From Vreelandella halophila (lineage in GTDB: Bacteria; Pseudomonadota; Gammaproteobacteria; Pseudomonadales; Oleiphilaceae), in assembly GCF_009856365.1 (NCBI RefSeq), contig NZ_WMEX01000004.1:248001-312000 (forward strand): a stretch of DNA of 64,000 bases, read 5' to 3'. Below, piece after piece: positions 7,608 through 18,499 of this stretch. Numbering within the stretch: the first letter of the stretch is position 1; the number at the start of each line of letters is the position of its first letter. Position numbers and translations under genes: made by a program. The notes beneath the pieces were generated by a model, which did no database searches, was not told the DNA's origin, and saw nothing but the letters and a program-made list of their open reading frames with translations.

Positions 7608-9153
7608 CCAGGCCTGCGTAGGGGTTGTACACAATGTTGGTGATGTTCGTGCAATTGATATTGCAGCTCGAGTCCGCCGGGATGTTCTGGGTACTTTTCA
7701 TCTGGCTCAGACTCATATCGATCTGGGTGTGCTTCGACCACCTGTACCCAAGCCCGACGCCATACATTGTGCCATCCCCGATGGGCGAGAAAAGACTTTC
7801 CGCCCCTTTGGGGATGACGGTGCTCCGGTTCTGGGCCCCCGCCCTCAGATCAAGACGGTCGTTCACGTGCAGTGTCGCACCATAGCCAAGGTTCCACACA
7901 TCCGTGAACTCACGGCCAATCTTCAGACTGGTGGGTGTTGCCTTTTCCGGTGACAGGATGCGGGCCGCATTCAGGAACTCCAGCTCACGGTCAAACTTGA
8001 GCTCCAGATACTTCTGGGAAGACAGATCCACATAGTCCATATCCGCATTCAGGGTGAGGAACGGCAGCACCCGCATGCTGACGCCGGTGGAGAAATGCTG
8101 CGGGTAGCTCTCCTTGATGGAGACATGGCCCTCCTCCTTCGGAACGCCGGAAGGCAGGCTCAGGATCGCGGCGCCTATGGCGCCGAGCACAGAACTGTTC
8201 ACACTCTGCCAGAACGCGGCCCAGTCCTCAGTGTAGTCGATCTGGAAATCGCCCTTGAGGTTCATATCATCGCCGGAACTGTACTGGGCGCCCCAGGTGA
8301 ACCAGTCAGTGGGCTCCCAGAGCACCCCCACCTTGTAGCTGGTGGAGAGGCTCTCCTCGGCCCGGAAGTTGACATTGCCGATGTCCTGGAAGGGGCCGAT
8401 CTTGCCGCCACACAGGGCCAACCAGGGCGCCAGGGGTTCCTGGGCCTCCTCGTCACAGCCAAAGGCATCCTGAAGCGTGGCCCCCACGCCCACCAGCATG
8501 TTCGGGGCCCGGGTCAGCTGGTTCACCTCGATCCCCTGGTGCGAGAAATGGATACCGGCGCCCACGGTCCACTCATCATTGATCTCATAGGAAACCGTTG
8601 GTGAAAGGTAGGTGATCCGCTGAATGGCGGCCTGGGTCGGCTGATACCGGCCCGGATCATCCTCCTCACGGGAGAAGCCACCGGAGTTCTCGATGAACGC
8701 GGCATTGCCGAACGTCAGCTTCGAGCCCGGGGGCTGGACACTGAACCCGGCATTGAACGGCGCAGCGGGTGCAGCGCTTTCCATCAGCCCGATGCCCGGT
8801 ATGTAGTTGGCGCCGACGTCGGTACTGCTCTTGCTGTTGGCTACCGGATCATTCTCCGCGCATTCGATGCCGAAGACATCACAGCCCTCTTCCGGCACCG
8901 TGAACGTCGCATCGAACTGCGTCATCGGCATGGCACCGCCAAGTTCCCACTGGCGCCCCTCAAGACGACTCAGTCCGGCTGGATTACGGCGGATGGCCAT
9001 GATCCCGGGCGGATCCGCGGTAACCGCGTTGCCGAGCGCGGCGGCCTTCGGATGCACCAGCAGCTGATGGCTGAACTGGGCCTGCGCCCCCAGGGACACG
9101 GCCGCCAGTGCCAGTGCGCCGAATACACGTGTGCCGACGCCATTCGCTCGCAT
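7549..9153 (-). CDS. FadL/OmpP1-family outer-membrane transport protein
   Basis: This 534-residue outer-membrane beta-barrel has a signal peptide ending A-Q-A at about residue 25. The FadL signature is present at the mature N terminus (K-A-A-A-L-G-N-A followed by N-P-A-G-L), and the protein ends in an aromatic residue (R-S-R-F), as required for barrel assembly. FadL proteins pass hydrophobic compounds such as fatty acids through the outer membrane. It is longer than classical FadL (about 420-450), with insertions rich in Cys and acidic residues. AAGGAG precedes the ATG. It lies between a FapF-like barrel gene and a MalM-like lipoprotein gene. Confidence 0.85.
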   Translation of the reverse strand: MRANGVGTRVFGALALAAVSLGAQAQFSHQLLVHPKAAALGNAVTADPPGIMAIRRNPAGLSRLEGRQWELGGAMPMTQFDATFTVPEEGCDVFGIECAENDPVANSKSSTDVGANYIPGIGLMESAAPAAPFNAGFSVQPPGSKLTFGNAAFIENSGGFSREEDDPGRYQPTQAAIQRITYLSPTVSYEINDEWTVGAGIHFSHQGIEVNQLTRAPNMLVGVGATLQDAFGCDEEAQEPLAPWLALCGGKIGPFQDIGNVNFRAEESLSTSYKVGVLWEPTDWFTWGAQYSSGDDMNLKGDFQIDYTEDWAAFWQSVNSSVLGAIGAAILSLPSGVPKEEGHVSIKESYPQHFSTGVSMRVLPFLTLNADMDYVDLSSQKYLELKFDRELEFLNAARILSPEKATPTSLKIGREFTDVWNLGYGATLHVNDRLDLRAGAQNRSTVIPKGAESLFSPIGDGTMYGVGLGYRWSKHTQIDMSLSQMKSTQNIPADSSCNINCTNITNIVYNPYAGLDVKTETTITFANLTIRSRF

Positions 9154-9187
9154 TACTTCCTGCTCCTTATCGCCCTTGATCCACGCA

Positions 9188-10219
9188 TCAGGATGATTCA
9201 GACAGCCCGGAAATATTGATGGGCATGGAGAAGCCGATGGTGAAATCCGGTGCTCCCCTCGTCATACCAAAACCAACACTGGTATTGACGATGGTCTGAT
9301 CACTGATCCGCGTGCCCAGTGACATATTGATGATGCCCGCCATCTGGGAACTGGCCGTTGCCTCGGTGCCATCGCTGAAGCTCAGGACGGTCTCATCGTT
9401 GTAGGTAAGCTGGACCGACAGGCTCAGCGATATGTCGTAGGACAGCGAATAGGAGAAGCCACCGGAGCCGGAAAGCGTGAAGCCGGGCTCAAGCTCCTGC
9501 AGAAGCCGGGCACCGCGCACCTGTTTGAGATCCTTCACTTTGTGGTTGTAACGGAGACTGCCGGAGCCGAACAGAACCACCGGATCCAGCACCTTGGAAA
9601 CACTGGCGCCCCCGCCGATCGAGTAATAGCCACTGCCGGTGGACAGCTGACGATTGACGTCGATCTCGTAGGGACTCACGCCGGTCTTGGAGCTCAGCGT
9701 CCCGAAAAGCGTGGTGGACATGGTGCCCGGGATATGGGGGTTGGGTTGCCAGCGCGCGGTAAAGGAGATATCCCCCACGTCGTTGACGTTCAGATCCTCC
9801 TGGGTATCAAACTTGGTGGTCAGGGGAATCCGCGTGCCCAGCGTCAGGTTGTCGTAGAACCCGTAGTCGTAGGAGAAGGCGTTGGTGAAGTTGTGGGTGG
9901 CTTCCGGCGTCACATCCAGATTCCGGACCTGGCTGTTGATGACCTCCAGGTCCAGGTTCTGTGTTCCGGAATAGGAGTAGTTAAAGGAGTAGTTCAGTGA
10001 CTGACGCCCAGCCTGCAGCAGCGAGTAGTTCTTTTCCGCCGCCTGGAAGACTTCTTCCAGCTGTTCGGTGGAATCCTCATCCCCTTCCTGCTGGGCGAGC
10101 GCCTCCCGGGCCTCATCCACAGTGGCACCATCGTCTTCCTGCTGCTGGGCCGCGGCGGGCACCGCCAGTGCGCAGAGCAGCACGAGAACGGCCAGAAGCC
10201 AAAGCACAGAGCGCGTCAT
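9188..10219 (-). CDS. FapF-like outer-membrane barrel (annotated elsewhere as 'transporter')
   Basis: This protein of about 343 residues has a signal peptide (residues 1-24, ending A-A-A), then an acidic helical segment with coiled-coil character (about 30-70, V-D-E-A-R-E-A-L and L-E-E-V-F-Q-A-A-E-K-N-Y-S-L-L), then alternating beta strands rich in Y, S and N to the end. Helical plug plus barrel is the layout of the amyloid exporter FapF of Pseudomonas; the likeness is by architecture and C39 neighbour, not by alignment. The start at the ATG at 10219 gives a proper signal peptide. The further upstream in-frame codons do not look coding. The downstream porin starts 34 bp after its stop. Confidence 0.68.
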   Translation of the reverse strand: MTRSVLWLLAVLVLLCALAVPAAAQQQEDDGATVDEAREALAQQEGDEDSTEQLEEVFQAAEKNYSLLQAGRQSLNYSFNYSYSGTQNLDLEVINSQVRNLDVTPEATHNFTNAFSYDYGFYDNLTLGTRIPLTTKFDTQEDLNVNDVGDISFTARWQPNPHIPGTMSTTLFGTLSSKTGVSPYEIDVNRQLSTGSGYYSIGGGASVSKVLDPVVLFGSGSLRYNHKVKDLKQVRGARLLQELEPGFTLSGSGGFSYSLSYDISLSLSVQLTYNDETVLSFSDGTEATASSQMAGIINMSLGTRISDQTIVNTSVGFGMTRGAPDFTIGFSMPINISGLSESS

Positions 10220-10280
10220 AGCGGGTTCCCTGTATCCAGTTCGATGCATAAAACCACCAATCACCTGTCGTCCGTGAACT

Positions 10281-11132
10281 TCATCGATCACGGAAATAGA
10301 GCTGTTTGCGCGTGTTCTCAACGCTGCCGTCCGGGTTGTTCTTGAGCCGCTCGAGTTCATTCTGGATGTCCCACATGAGCGCTTCGTGGAATACCGGGAA
10401 CTCCTGGCGTGCCTGCAGCGTCAATGTCTGGTCATCCACAAAGCGCATATCCTCTTCCTTAAGGGCCAGATTGTTCAGGGGCGGTTCCTCGCCCGGGAAA
10501 ACGATGAAAAGAACGTTCTCCGCCCATTTCTCCTGGAATTCATGCAGCGTGAATGACAGATTCCCGGCGGCCGGATCCGCGACAAAAACACGCCCTTCGC
10601 GGATGTCACGCACCACCACGAAATGCTCGAAACCGGCATGGTTGATGGGGACGATGGCCGGATGGTCGAGCTCGGCCAGGTCCGAAATCTCAGCCCGGAA
10701 ACCGCCGGAGGGGAAGCCAAGCTCAGTGACCAGGCGCTTCATGTCCAGAAGCGAAAAGGCACGACGCTCAACAATGCGCTCACTCTCCCCGTACTGGAGC
10801 AGCCCTTCCATGACCTGACGCTCATTGAGGTTCTGGCCCACGTAATGGCGCAGAATCGTTGTGAGCGAGGCCGCGCCGCAGCTGTAGTCATACTGCTGGC
10901 GCACCACGTTGCGGAATTTCTGGGCCCTGAGCGGTTCCACCTGATAGCGGTGTAGAAGGGAATCCGGACTCTCGTTGTAATGCTGCTCATAGATGAAGGT
11001 CCCCCTTGGATGGGGCTCCACCTCGACGACTTCCTGCGTCATGGAGAAAGTCAGCAGTGATCCGGCCAGAACGAAGAGCATGAACGCCTGTCCCTTATAA
11101 ACCCGACGGAAGACGGTGTCGGAAGGGACCAT
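10281..11132 (-). CDS. C39-like cysteine peptidase (FapD-like), membrane-anchored or exported
   Basis: This 283-residue protein (from the ATG at 11132) has a positively charged n-region followed by one hydrophobic helix, then a C39 papain-like domain. Visible catalytic elements are Q-Q-x-D-Y-S-C-G-A-A (oxyanion Gln and nucleophile Cys), G-F-E-H-F (His) and A-D-P-A-A-G (Asp). The F-S-L-L-D-M-K segment is also typical of FapD-type proteins. C39 enzymes usually cut double-glycine leaders from exported peptides. A TTG at 11171 and an ATG at 11081 with a good AAGGGA site are alternative starts. It is the first gene of the four-gene cluster. No obvious peptide substrate is encoded next to it. Confidence 0.82.
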   Translation of the reverse strand: MVPSDTVFRRVYKGQAFMLFVLAGSLLTFSMTQEVVEVEPHPRGTFIYEQHYNESPDSLLHRYQVEPLRAQKFRNVVRQQYDYSCGAASLTTILRHYVGQNLNERQVMEGLLQYGESERIVERRAFSLLDMKRLVTELGFPSGGFRAEISDLAELDHPAIVPINHAGFEHFVVVRDIREGRVFVADPAAGNLSFTLHEFQEKWAENVLFIVFPGEEPPLNNLALKEEDMRFVDDQTLTLQARQEFPVFHEALMWDIQNELERLKNNPDGSVENTRKQLYFRDR

Positions 11133-11204
11133 AGCGAATTTAGGTGAGGCTGAAAGATAACTGGTCCTCAATTCTCGGTCTCTTAAACCGTTGGAATTCG
11201 GACC

Positions 11205-11220
11205 ATTCCCGGGCGGGAAT
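11205..11220. promoter_or_regulatory. 16-bp perfect palindrome upstream of the C39 cluster
   Basis: ATTCCCG-GG-CGGGAAT is a perfect inverted repeat with 7-bp arms. It lies 72-88 bp upstream of the C39 ATG, in the only sizeable gap before that cluster. It could be an operator. No regulator gene is adjacent and no convincing promoter hexamers were found around it. Confidence 0.35.
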
Positions 11221-11249
11221 CAATTTTGTGACACAGGTGGAAAGGCGAT

Positions 11250-11275
11250 GGAACCGGGTTTGACGACCCGGCTCC
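11250..11275 (-). terminator. probable hairpin terminator after ppiD
   Basis: Arms at 11250-11259 and 11266-11275 pair over 10 positions with one mismatch around a 6-nt loop. The hairpin starts 12 nt past the ppiD stop, reading leftward, and is followed by a short, weak T tract (CCTTT). It separates ppiD from the C39 cluster. Confidence 0.55.
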
Positions 11276-11286
11276 ATAGGGGGGAG

Positions 11287-13155
11287 TCAGTTGCGGTTGA
11301 TGTCCGCTTCAGCTCTGAGGGACTCAATGTAGGCCTGATAGGCCATCTGGCCATGGCGCCGCCCCAGAGAGGCTCCAAGGTTCGAGGCCATCATGCTGAC
11401 CGTGGCGGAATCCGGCGGATTGACTGCATCAAGACGGATCAGGGCGACAGCATTGGGCAGATCCACAATACGGGTGCTGGCACCGCCGTTCTGTGGCGCC
11501 GGCATCTCAAAGGCGGCATCCCGGACCACGGCCTGCGCCTGCAGGGAACGCCGGTTGACGCCCTCAAAGGACTCCCATTCCGTACCGGTTCCCATATCCG
11601 GTTCAGGCAGCCCGGCATCCGCCGACATGTCCGCGGCCATGCCTTCCAGGGATTCCCTCAGCGCCTCGCGAGCCTTTTTCTGGCGCACAAGCTCCGTGAC
11701 CTCTTCGCGTACCTGGTCAAAGGACTTCTGTTCGCGCGGATAGTACTCGCGCACCCGCGCCACCACGGAGACGCCATCACCGGTTTCCACCACCTCAGTG
11801 TTGAAACCTTCCTTGCGCACCTCCTCTGTGAACAGCTGCTCGCGCAGTCCTTCATGGTCGAAGGGAGCCCTGGCCTGATCGGGCCGTACCCCATCACGGG
11901 TCTGGATGGAGGCATCAATGAGCTCAGCGGGTGCCTGGAGGTCATACTCGGAATAGGCCATGTCCGCCAGCTCCTCGCTCAGCTCCACATAGCGGCGCTC
12001 TGCCCTCTCCCGGGCGATGGTCTCGCGCAGGGACGCCTCCATGCTCTCAAAGCTCGGAGGCTCCTCTGAGCGCACATCCAGCAGCTTGATGAAATGCTGA
12101 CCGAAGGAGGTACTGACGGGCCCAACCACCTTACCGGTCTCCTCAATACTGAAGAGGGCCTCGGAGAAGGATTCGTCAAAGTCATCCCGTGAAGAGAAGC
12201 CGAGCTTGCCACCCTCATCCGCGGTGGCTCCGTCATCGGAGTATTCCGCTGCCAGCTCGGCAAAGGAGCGGCCCTGCTTCAGACCTTCCTGCACCGCCTC
12301 GACAGCGGCTTCGGCATCTTCCCGGTCCTCACGGATCAGGATATGGGCCGCATTGCGCTGTTCATCAGCCTGCATGGACTCAACACGCTCACGGTAGCGG
12401 TCCCGGACTACTTCCTCTTCGATCTCGGAGGGATCCACCAGCTCGGAACGGTCCAGTGTGATCCAGGACGCATCAACGGATTCGCTCTGGACAAAGCGCT
12501 CCTGGTTGTCCTCGTAGAAGCTCCTGAGTTCCTCGTCAGACACTTCCATGGACTCCGCGCGCTCGCCAACCGGAATCTGAAGGACAGAAAAATCCCGGGT
12601 CTGGGTCAGCAGCGAGGCCACCCGTTCCGTTTCGGAGGGCGCACTGAAGGCGCTGCCCTGGATCACAGCCTGGATGACACGGCTCAGATGATCCTGCTCC
12701 AGCATGGTCCGGAACTGGTCCACCGTCATACCCTGGTTGCGGACCGCCTGTATGAAGCGCTCCTGGCTGAACTCACCGTTGACCCGGAACTGCTCGGCAC
12801 CGGTGATCATGCGGTCCAGATCGGATTCCGAAACCTGGAGCCCGCGGGAGCGGATGTCCTGACCAATCAGCTTGTCCCGGATGAGTGAATCCATGACCTC
12901 TTCATTGAGTGCGTCCATGTCGATCCGGGATGAGTCCGGGTTTTCCATTTCCTGCAGCCGCTGCTGCCGCCGGATCTGGACCGCACGTTCGAATTCCCGC
13001 TCGGTGATGGGCTCACCGTTGACCGTGGCGATCTCGTTCTCGCCGCTGCCGCCCACGATGGAGTCCAGCCCCCAGATGGACAGGGACAGGATCAGGACCA
13101 CGATGATGGTCTTGGCGATCGTTCCCTGGGCGTTCTCCCGGATGTTCTGAAGCAT
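11287..13155 (-). CDS. ppiD: periplasmic folding chaperone / peptidyl-prolyl isomerase PpiD
   Basis: This 622-residue SurA-N/parvulin protein is anchored in the inner membrane by one N-terminal helix (about residues 12-35) and works on newly exported proteins at the Sec translocon. The start M-L-Q-N-I-R is the conserved PpiD N terminus and has AGGGGAA upstream. A parvulin domain lies at about 265-365, with A-A-H-I-L-I, G-x-S-F-A-E-L-A, and G-G-K-L-G-F, G-Q-H-F-I-K motifs. Length matches the family (about 620). It follows hupB and tRNA-Asp, as in Pseudomonas, but a terminator lies between, so it probably has its own promoter within 13156-13206. Confidence 0.94.
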   Translation of the reverse strand: MLQNIRENAQGTIAKTIIVVLILSLSIWGLDSIVGGSGENEIATVNGEPITEREFERAVQIRRQQRLQEMENPDSSRIDMDALNEEVMDSLIRDKLIGQDIRSRGLQVSESDLDRMITGAEQFRVNGEFSQERFIQAVRNQGMTVDQFRTMLEQDHLSRVIQAVIQGSAFSAPSETERVASLLTQTRDFSVLQIPVGERAESMEVSDEELRSFYEDNQERFVQSESVDASWITLDRSELVDPSEIEEEVVRDRYRERVESMQADEQRNAAHILIREDREDAEAAVEAVQEGLKQGRSFAELAAEYSDDGATADEGGKLGFSSRDDFDESFSEALFSIEETGKVVGPVSTSFGQHFIKLLDVRSEEPPSFESMEASLRETIARERAERRYVELSEELADMAYSEYDLQAPAELIDASIQTRDGVRPDQARAPFDHEGLREQLFTEEVRKEGFNTEVVETGDGVSVVARVREYYPREQKSFDQVREEVTELVRQKKAREALRESLEGMAADMSADAGLPEPDMGTGTEWESFEGVNRRSLQAQAVVRDAAFEMPAPQNGGASTRIVDLPNAVALIRLDAVNPPDSATVSMMASNLGASLGRRHGQMAYQAYIESLRAEADINRN

Positions 13156-13206
13156 TCCGCGTTCCCCTGTGTGCCCGCACTTCCACGGGTGACCTGTGTT
13201 TAACGT

Positions 13207-13236
13207 AAAAGGGCGCATCCCTTACGGCATGCGCCC
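13207..13236 (-). terminator. intrinsic terminator after hupB-tRNA-Asp
   Basis: A perfect 8-bp stem (GGGCGCAT at 13211-13218 with ATGCGCCC at 13229-13236) is followed on the leftward strand by TTTT (13207-13210). It lies just past the 3' end of tRNA-Asp. Confidence 0.85.
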
Positions 13237-13242
13237 AAAGTC

Positions 13243-13319
13243 TGGCGGAGCGGACGGGACTCGAACCCGCGACCTCCGGCGTGACAGGCCGGCATTCTAA
13301 CCAGCTGAACTACCGCTCC
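13243..13319 (-). tRNA. tRNA-Asp (anticodon GTC)
   Basis: This is a 77-nt cloverleaf with encoded CCA (13243-13245). Acceptor stem GGAGCGG/CCGCTCC, anticodon loop CTGTCAC between 5-bp GC-rich arms, and a GGTTCGAGTCC T-loop region are all present. It lies 27 bp after hupB and is probably cotranscribed with it. Confidence 0.97.
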
Positions 13320-13346
13320 GTCGAAACAGAATGGCGGGATCCGCCG

Positions 13347-13619
<273 letters not shown>

Positions 13620-13786
13620 ACTAAACCCCTTTTTCTATCTGGTTCCATGTTGGACGTTGTGTTTCTTTTTCGGCGCCAATGACTATGGCACACGCCATCG
13701 GAGAATTCCATGGCCGCAGGCCGGGACATCCCTCACCCTGCGAGCCCTGACAGGGTGGCCCATGGCTCCGCTGAGAGGCGAAATAC

Positions 13787-13816
13787 GTTATACCAACGGC
13801 CTTTAAACAGTGTCAA
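13787..13816 (-). promoter_or_regulatory. sigma-70-type promoter for hupB
   Basis: On the leftward strand TTGACA (13816-13811) and TATAAC (13792-13787) are separated by 18 bp. Transcription would start near 13780, giving a leader of about 160 nt. The leader contains a 7-bp perfect hairpin (arms 13734-13740 and 13751-13757). Confidence 0.78.
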
Positions 13817-13828
13817 TGACTCCACCTT

Positions 13829-16246
13829 TCAGTGGGTATTCACCCGTTCGTTACCGTCGGCATCCTCATCACGGCTGCCCGGATGGGCGGGAGCATCCGC
13901 GGGCAGCGGTTCCGGCTGCCGGGTCAGCGCGATATCGAGCACCTGGTCGATCCATTCCACCGGACGGATTTCGAGAGATTCCTTGATGTTGTCCGGAATT
14001 TCCTTCAGATCGCGCACGTTCTCTTCCGGAATCACCACTGTCTTGATGCCGCCCCGGTGTGCCGCAAGCAGCTTCTCCTTGAGACCACCGATCATCAGAA
14101 CGCGGCCACGGAGCGTGATCTCGCCGGTCATCGCCACGTCCGCGCGCACCGGAATGCGGGTGAGTGCGGAAATCAGCGCGGTGCACATGCCAATGCCCGC
14201 GCTGGGACCATCCTTGGGGGTCGCACCTTCCGGCACATGGATGTGCAGGTCCTGCTTATCCTGGAAATCCGAGGACAGCCCCAGCCCTGGGGCACGGCTC
14301 CGGACCACTGTCAGGGCCGCCTGTATGGATTCCTGCATGACGTCGCCCAGTGAGCCGGTCTTGACCACCTTGCCCTTGCCGGGCGTCACAGCGCACTCCA
14401 GAGTCAGCAGTTCGCCACCCACCTGGGTCCACGCCAGGCCCGTGACCTGCCCGATCTGGTTCTCTTCCTCAGCCAGACCGTACTTGTGGCGCCGGACGCC
14501 GGCATAGTGCTCCAGTGTCTCGGGGGTCACCTCCACGGCATGACGCTCGCCGGCTTCCACGTGCTCACGCACCACCTTGCGGCAGATCTTGGCGACTTCG
14601 CGTTCGAGGTTCCGCACACCCGCCTCACGGGTGTAATACCGGATGATGGCCTGCAGTGTCTCCTCGGGCAGGCTCAGCTCTTCTTCCTTCAGCCCGTTCG
14701 CCTTGAGCTGCTTCGGCAGCAGGTAGCGGCGGGCGATATTGACCTTCTCATCCTCGGTATAGCCGGGAATACGGATGATCTCCATCCGGTCCAGCAGGGC
14801 ATCCGGGATGTTCATGGAGTTCGACGTGCATACGAACATCGTATCCGACAGATCGTATTCGAGCTCCAGGTAGTGGTCACTGAACGTGTGGTTCTGTTCC
14901 GGGTCCAGGACTTCCAGCAGTGCCGAGGACGGATCACCACGATGGTCCATGCCCATCTTGTCCACCTCGTCCAGCAGGAAGAGCGGGTTCTTCACGCCCA
15001 CCTTGGACAGACGCTGGATGATCTTGCCGGGCAGCGCCCCGATGTAGGTGCGGCGGTGACCACGGATCTCGGCCTCATCGCGCACACCACCCAGCGCCAT
15101 CCGGGTGTACTTGCGATTGGTCGCGCGCGCGATGGACTGCCCCAGTGACGTCTTGCCCACACCGGGCGGGCCCACGAGGCACAGTACCGGCCCTTTCACC
15201 TTGCGGACACGGCTCTGCACCGCGAGGTACTCAAGAATGCGCTCCTTGACCTCATCCAGACCATAGTGGTCTTCATCCAGAATGCGACGCGCACGGTCGA
15301 TATCGTGGCGCACACGGCTGCGCTTTTTCCACGGAATGGCCAGCATCCAGTCAATGAAGCCCCTGACGACGGTCGCTTCCGCGGACATGGGCGACATCAT
15401 CTTGAGCTTGTTGAGCTCCTGCTCGGCTTTCTCCCGGGCCTCCTTGGGCATGCCGGAAGACTCGATCTTCTGCTCGAGCTCCTCAAAATCCTGGCCGCTG
15501 CCGTCGCCGAGCTGCCCCATCTCCTTCTGGATGGCTTTCATCTGCTCATTCAGGTAGTACTCACGCTGGCTGCGCTCCATCTGCTTCTTGACGCGGCCAC
15601 GGATGCGCTTTTCCACCTCGATCAGGTCAATCTCGCTGTCGAGCTTGCCCAGCAGCTGCTCAATACGATGGCGCAGGTCCAGGGTTTCAAGCAGTTCCTG
15701 CTTCTCAGCCACCTTGAGTTCCAGGTGGGAAGCCATGGTATCCGCCAGGCGGTCCAGCTCCTCGATGCCCTGCAGGGAGTTGCTGACCTCGTTGGGCACC
15801 TTCTTGGACATGCGCGCGAATTTCTCGAACTCCTCCATCAGGGTCCGGACGAACACCTCTTCCTCACGCGCCTCAACTCCGGTCTCCGGAAGCTGGCGGC
15901 AGCTGGTGGTCACATACTGGTCGTCGCCACCCAACTCGTCCACGGATGCCCGTGCATGCCCCTCAACCAGGACCTTGACGGTCCCGTCGGGCAGCCTGAG
16001 CATCTGCAGCACCGTGGCGATGGTGCCTATGCCATAGAGGTCATTACGGCCGGGATCATCCGTCTCCGCATCCCTCTGGGCGACGAGCAGGATCTGCTTG
16101 TCGTTCTCCATGGCGGCTTCAAGGGCATTGATGGACTTCTCCCGCCCGACGAAGAGCGGAACCACCATGTGCGGAAACACCACCACATCACGCAGGGGCA
16201 ACATGGGGAGTTCAAAAGGGGTATGGCCCTGGGGCTGCTCTGTCAT
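13829..16246 (-). CDS. lon: ATP-dependent serine protease Lon
   Basis: This 805-residue cytoplasmic AAA+ protease degrades misfolded and regulatory proteins. The N-terminal substrate-binding domain starts [10 protein letters not shown]. Walker A G-P-P-G-V-G-K-T is near residue 356, and the proteolytic serine is S682 in K-D-G-P-S-A-G with its Lys partner about 43 residues later (K in G-L-K-E-K-L-L-A). Length is slightly above E. coli Lon (784). A heat-shock-type promoter lies 83-108 bp upstream. Confidence 0.98.
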   Translation of the reverse strand: MTEQPQGHTPFELPMLPLRDVVVFPHMVVPLFVGREKSINALEAAMENDKQILLVAQRDAETDDPGRNDLYGIGTIATVLQMLRLPDGTVKVLVEGHARASVDELGGDDQYVTTSCRQLPETGVEAREEEVFVRTLMEEFEKFARMSKKVPNEVSNSLQGIEELDRLADTMASHLELKVAEKQELLETLDLRHRIEQLLGKLDSEIDLIEVEKRIRGRVKKQMERSQREYYLNEQMKAIQKEMGQLGDGSGQDFEELEQKIESSGMPKEAREKAEQELNKLKMMSPMSAEATVVRGFIDWMLAIPWKKRSRVRHDIDRARRILDEDHYGLDEVKERILEYLAVQSRVRKVKGPVLCLVGPPGVGKTSLGQSIARATNRKYTRMALGGVRDEAEIRGHRRTYIGALPGKIIQRLSKVGVKNPLFLLDEVDKMGMDHRGDPSSALLEVLDPEQNHTFSDHYLELEYDLSDTMFVCTSNSMNIPDALLDRMEIIRIPGYTEDEKVNIARRYLLPKQLKANGLKEEELSLPEETLQAIIRYYTREAGVRNLEREVAKICRKVVREHVEAGERHAVEVTPETLEHYAGVRRHKYGLAEEENQIGQVTGLAWTQVGGELLTLECAVTPGKGKVVKTGSLGDVMQESIQAALTVVRSRAPGLGLSSDFQDKQDLHIHVPEGATPKDGPSAGIGMCTALISALTRIPVRADVAMTGEITLRGRVLMIGGLKEKLLAAHRGGIKTVVIPEENVRDLKEIPDNIKESLEIRPVEWIDQVLDIALTRQPEPLPADAPAHPGSRDEDADGNERVNTH

Positions 16247-16328
16247 GATCTGACCTCTGAACTGGGGAAGTGGGCGACGCCGGGATCCTGAGAGTGGGCA
16301 CAGTCCCGTTTCGCTGACTCTCTAGAGA

Positions 16329-16354
16329 ATGGGGGTTAAGAGGGGCGGCTTCAA
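16329..16354 (-). promoter_or_regulatory. sigma-32 (heat-shock) type promoter for lon
   Basis: On the leftward strand GTTGAAG (core TTGAA, 16354-16350) and CCCCAT (16334-16329, followed by TC) are separated by 15 bp. This fits the sigma-32 pattern CTTGAA-N13-15-CCCCATnT. Transcription would start near 16320, about 75 nt before the lon ATG. Heat-shock control of lon is established in E. coli. Confidence 0.75.
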
Positions 16355-16406
16355 CCCGCCTGCCAGCCGGAAACTGACAGACGGGCTGAAAACAGGGATA
16401 CCGGAA

Positions 16407-17690
16407 TCAGTCCTCCGGAACCGCGCGGGCGGTTTCATTGTTGGCGTAGATCTTGATCGGGTCGGATTCCCCGTTGACCACACCTTCATCAATCACAACC
16501 TTGCACACATCCGGCTCGGAGGGGATCTCATACATGGTATCCAGAAGGATGCCTTCCATGATGGAGCGCAGCCCCCGGGCACCGGTGTTGCGTTCCATGG
16601 CCTTGCGGGCCACTGCACGCAGTGCGTCCTCGCGGAAATCCAGCTCCACGTCCTCGATCTCGAACAGCTGCTGATACTGCTTGGTCAGCGCGTTCTTGGG
16701 CTGGGTCAGGATCTCGATCAGGGCATCCTCGTCCAGCTCCGTGAGGGTCGCCACAACGGGCAGACGGCCCACGAACTCGGGAATCAGGCCGTAGCTCACC
16801 AGATCCTGCGTCTCAATGTGCTTCAGGATCTCGGATGTGCTCTTGCTATCAGACTGACCGACCACCTGGGCCGCAAAACCGATACTGGTCTTCTCGGAGC
16901 GCTCCCGGATCACCTTGTCCAGCCCCGAGAAGGCACCGCCACAGATGAACAGCATGCCCGCGGTATCCACCTGCAGGAATTCCTGCTGCGGATGCTTGCG
17001 GCCACCCTGGGGCGGCACGGATGCGACCGTGCCCTCAATCAGCTTGAGCAGGGCCTGCTGCACACCCTCACCCGAGACGTCACGGGTAATGGAGGGGTTG
17101 TCCGACTTGCGCGAGACCTTGTCGATCTCGTCAATGTAGACAATGCCGCGCTGGGCCTTGTCCACATCGTAGTCGCACTTCTGCAGCAGCTTCTGGATGA
17201 TGTTCTCAACGTCCTCACCCACATAGCCAGCCTCGGTCAGCGTGGTGGCGTCCGCAATGGTGAACGGAACGTTGAGCATGCGTGCCAGCGTCTCCGCCAG
17301 CAGCGTCTTGCCGCTGCCCGTGGGGCCGATCAGCAGGATGTTGCTCTTGCCGAGCTCCACTTCCGGGCGCTTCTCACCGAAACGCAGACGCTTGTAGTGG
17401 TTATACACGGCCACGGACAGCACCACCTTGGCACGGTCCTGGCCGATCACGTACTCGTCCAGCGTTTCCTTGATCTCGTGGGGAGAGGGCAGACGGTCGC
17501 TCGGCTCTTCCTCGGTGGTCTCCTGGATTTCCTCGCGGATGATGTCGTTGCAAAGATCCACGCATTCATCGCAGATGAACACCGACGGGCCCGCGATCAG
17601 CTTGCGGACCTCATGCTGGCTCTTGCCGCAGAAGGAACAGTACAGCAGCTTGCCGTTATCGTCGCCCCTGCCGCTACCTTTCTCTGCCAT
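16407..17690 (-). CDS. clpX: ClpXP protease ATPase subunit ClpX
   Basis: This 427-residue AAA+ unfoldase feeds tagged proteins to ClpP. The N-terminal zinc domain has C-S-F-C (about residues 16-19) and C-D-E-C (about 38-41). Walker A G-P-T-G-S-G-K-T is near 122, Walker B I-D-E-I-D near 186, and the ClpP-docking I-G-F loop is recognisable near 267. The start at 17690 (M-A-E-K) has GAGGT upstream and gives the family length; the 12 upstream in-frame codons are not conserved. It lies 84 bp after clpP. Confidence 0.98.
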   Translation of the reverse strand: MAEKGSGRGDDNGKLLYCSFCGKSQHEVRKLIAGPSVFICDECVDLCNDIIREEIQETTEEEPSDRLPSPHEIKETLDEYVIGQDRAKVVLSVAVYNHYKRLRFGEKRPEVELGKSNILLIGPTGSGKTLLAETLARMLNVPFTIADATTLTEAGYVGEDVENIIQKLLQKCDYDVDKAQRGIVYIDEIDKVSRKSDNPSITRDVSGEGVQQALLKLIEGTVASVPPQGGRKHPQQEFLQVDTAGMLFICGGAFSGLDKVIRERSEKTSIGFAAQVVGQSDSKSTSEILKHIETQDLVSYGLIPEFVGRLPVVATLTELDEDALIEILTQPKNALTKQYQQLFEIEDVELDFREDALRAVARKAMERNTGARGLRSIMEGILLDTMYEIPSEPDVCKVVIDEGVVNGESDPIKIYANNETARAVPED

Positions 17691-17774
17691 TGGATTACCT
17701 CTGTTCTGGTTCCGGCCGCCTTGCATTGACCGTGTGCCACGGTCGAGCGACAGAAATCGGGATTGATACCAGTA

Positions 17775-18410
<636 letters not shown>

Positions 18411-18499
18411 GGGTATTGTCGTCTCCCGGTTGTTGCCTGTATGGCGGGTTTCAGAACCCCAATTGTAGACGAGCTGGCCGGGTTTTCACCCCCGGAGGC

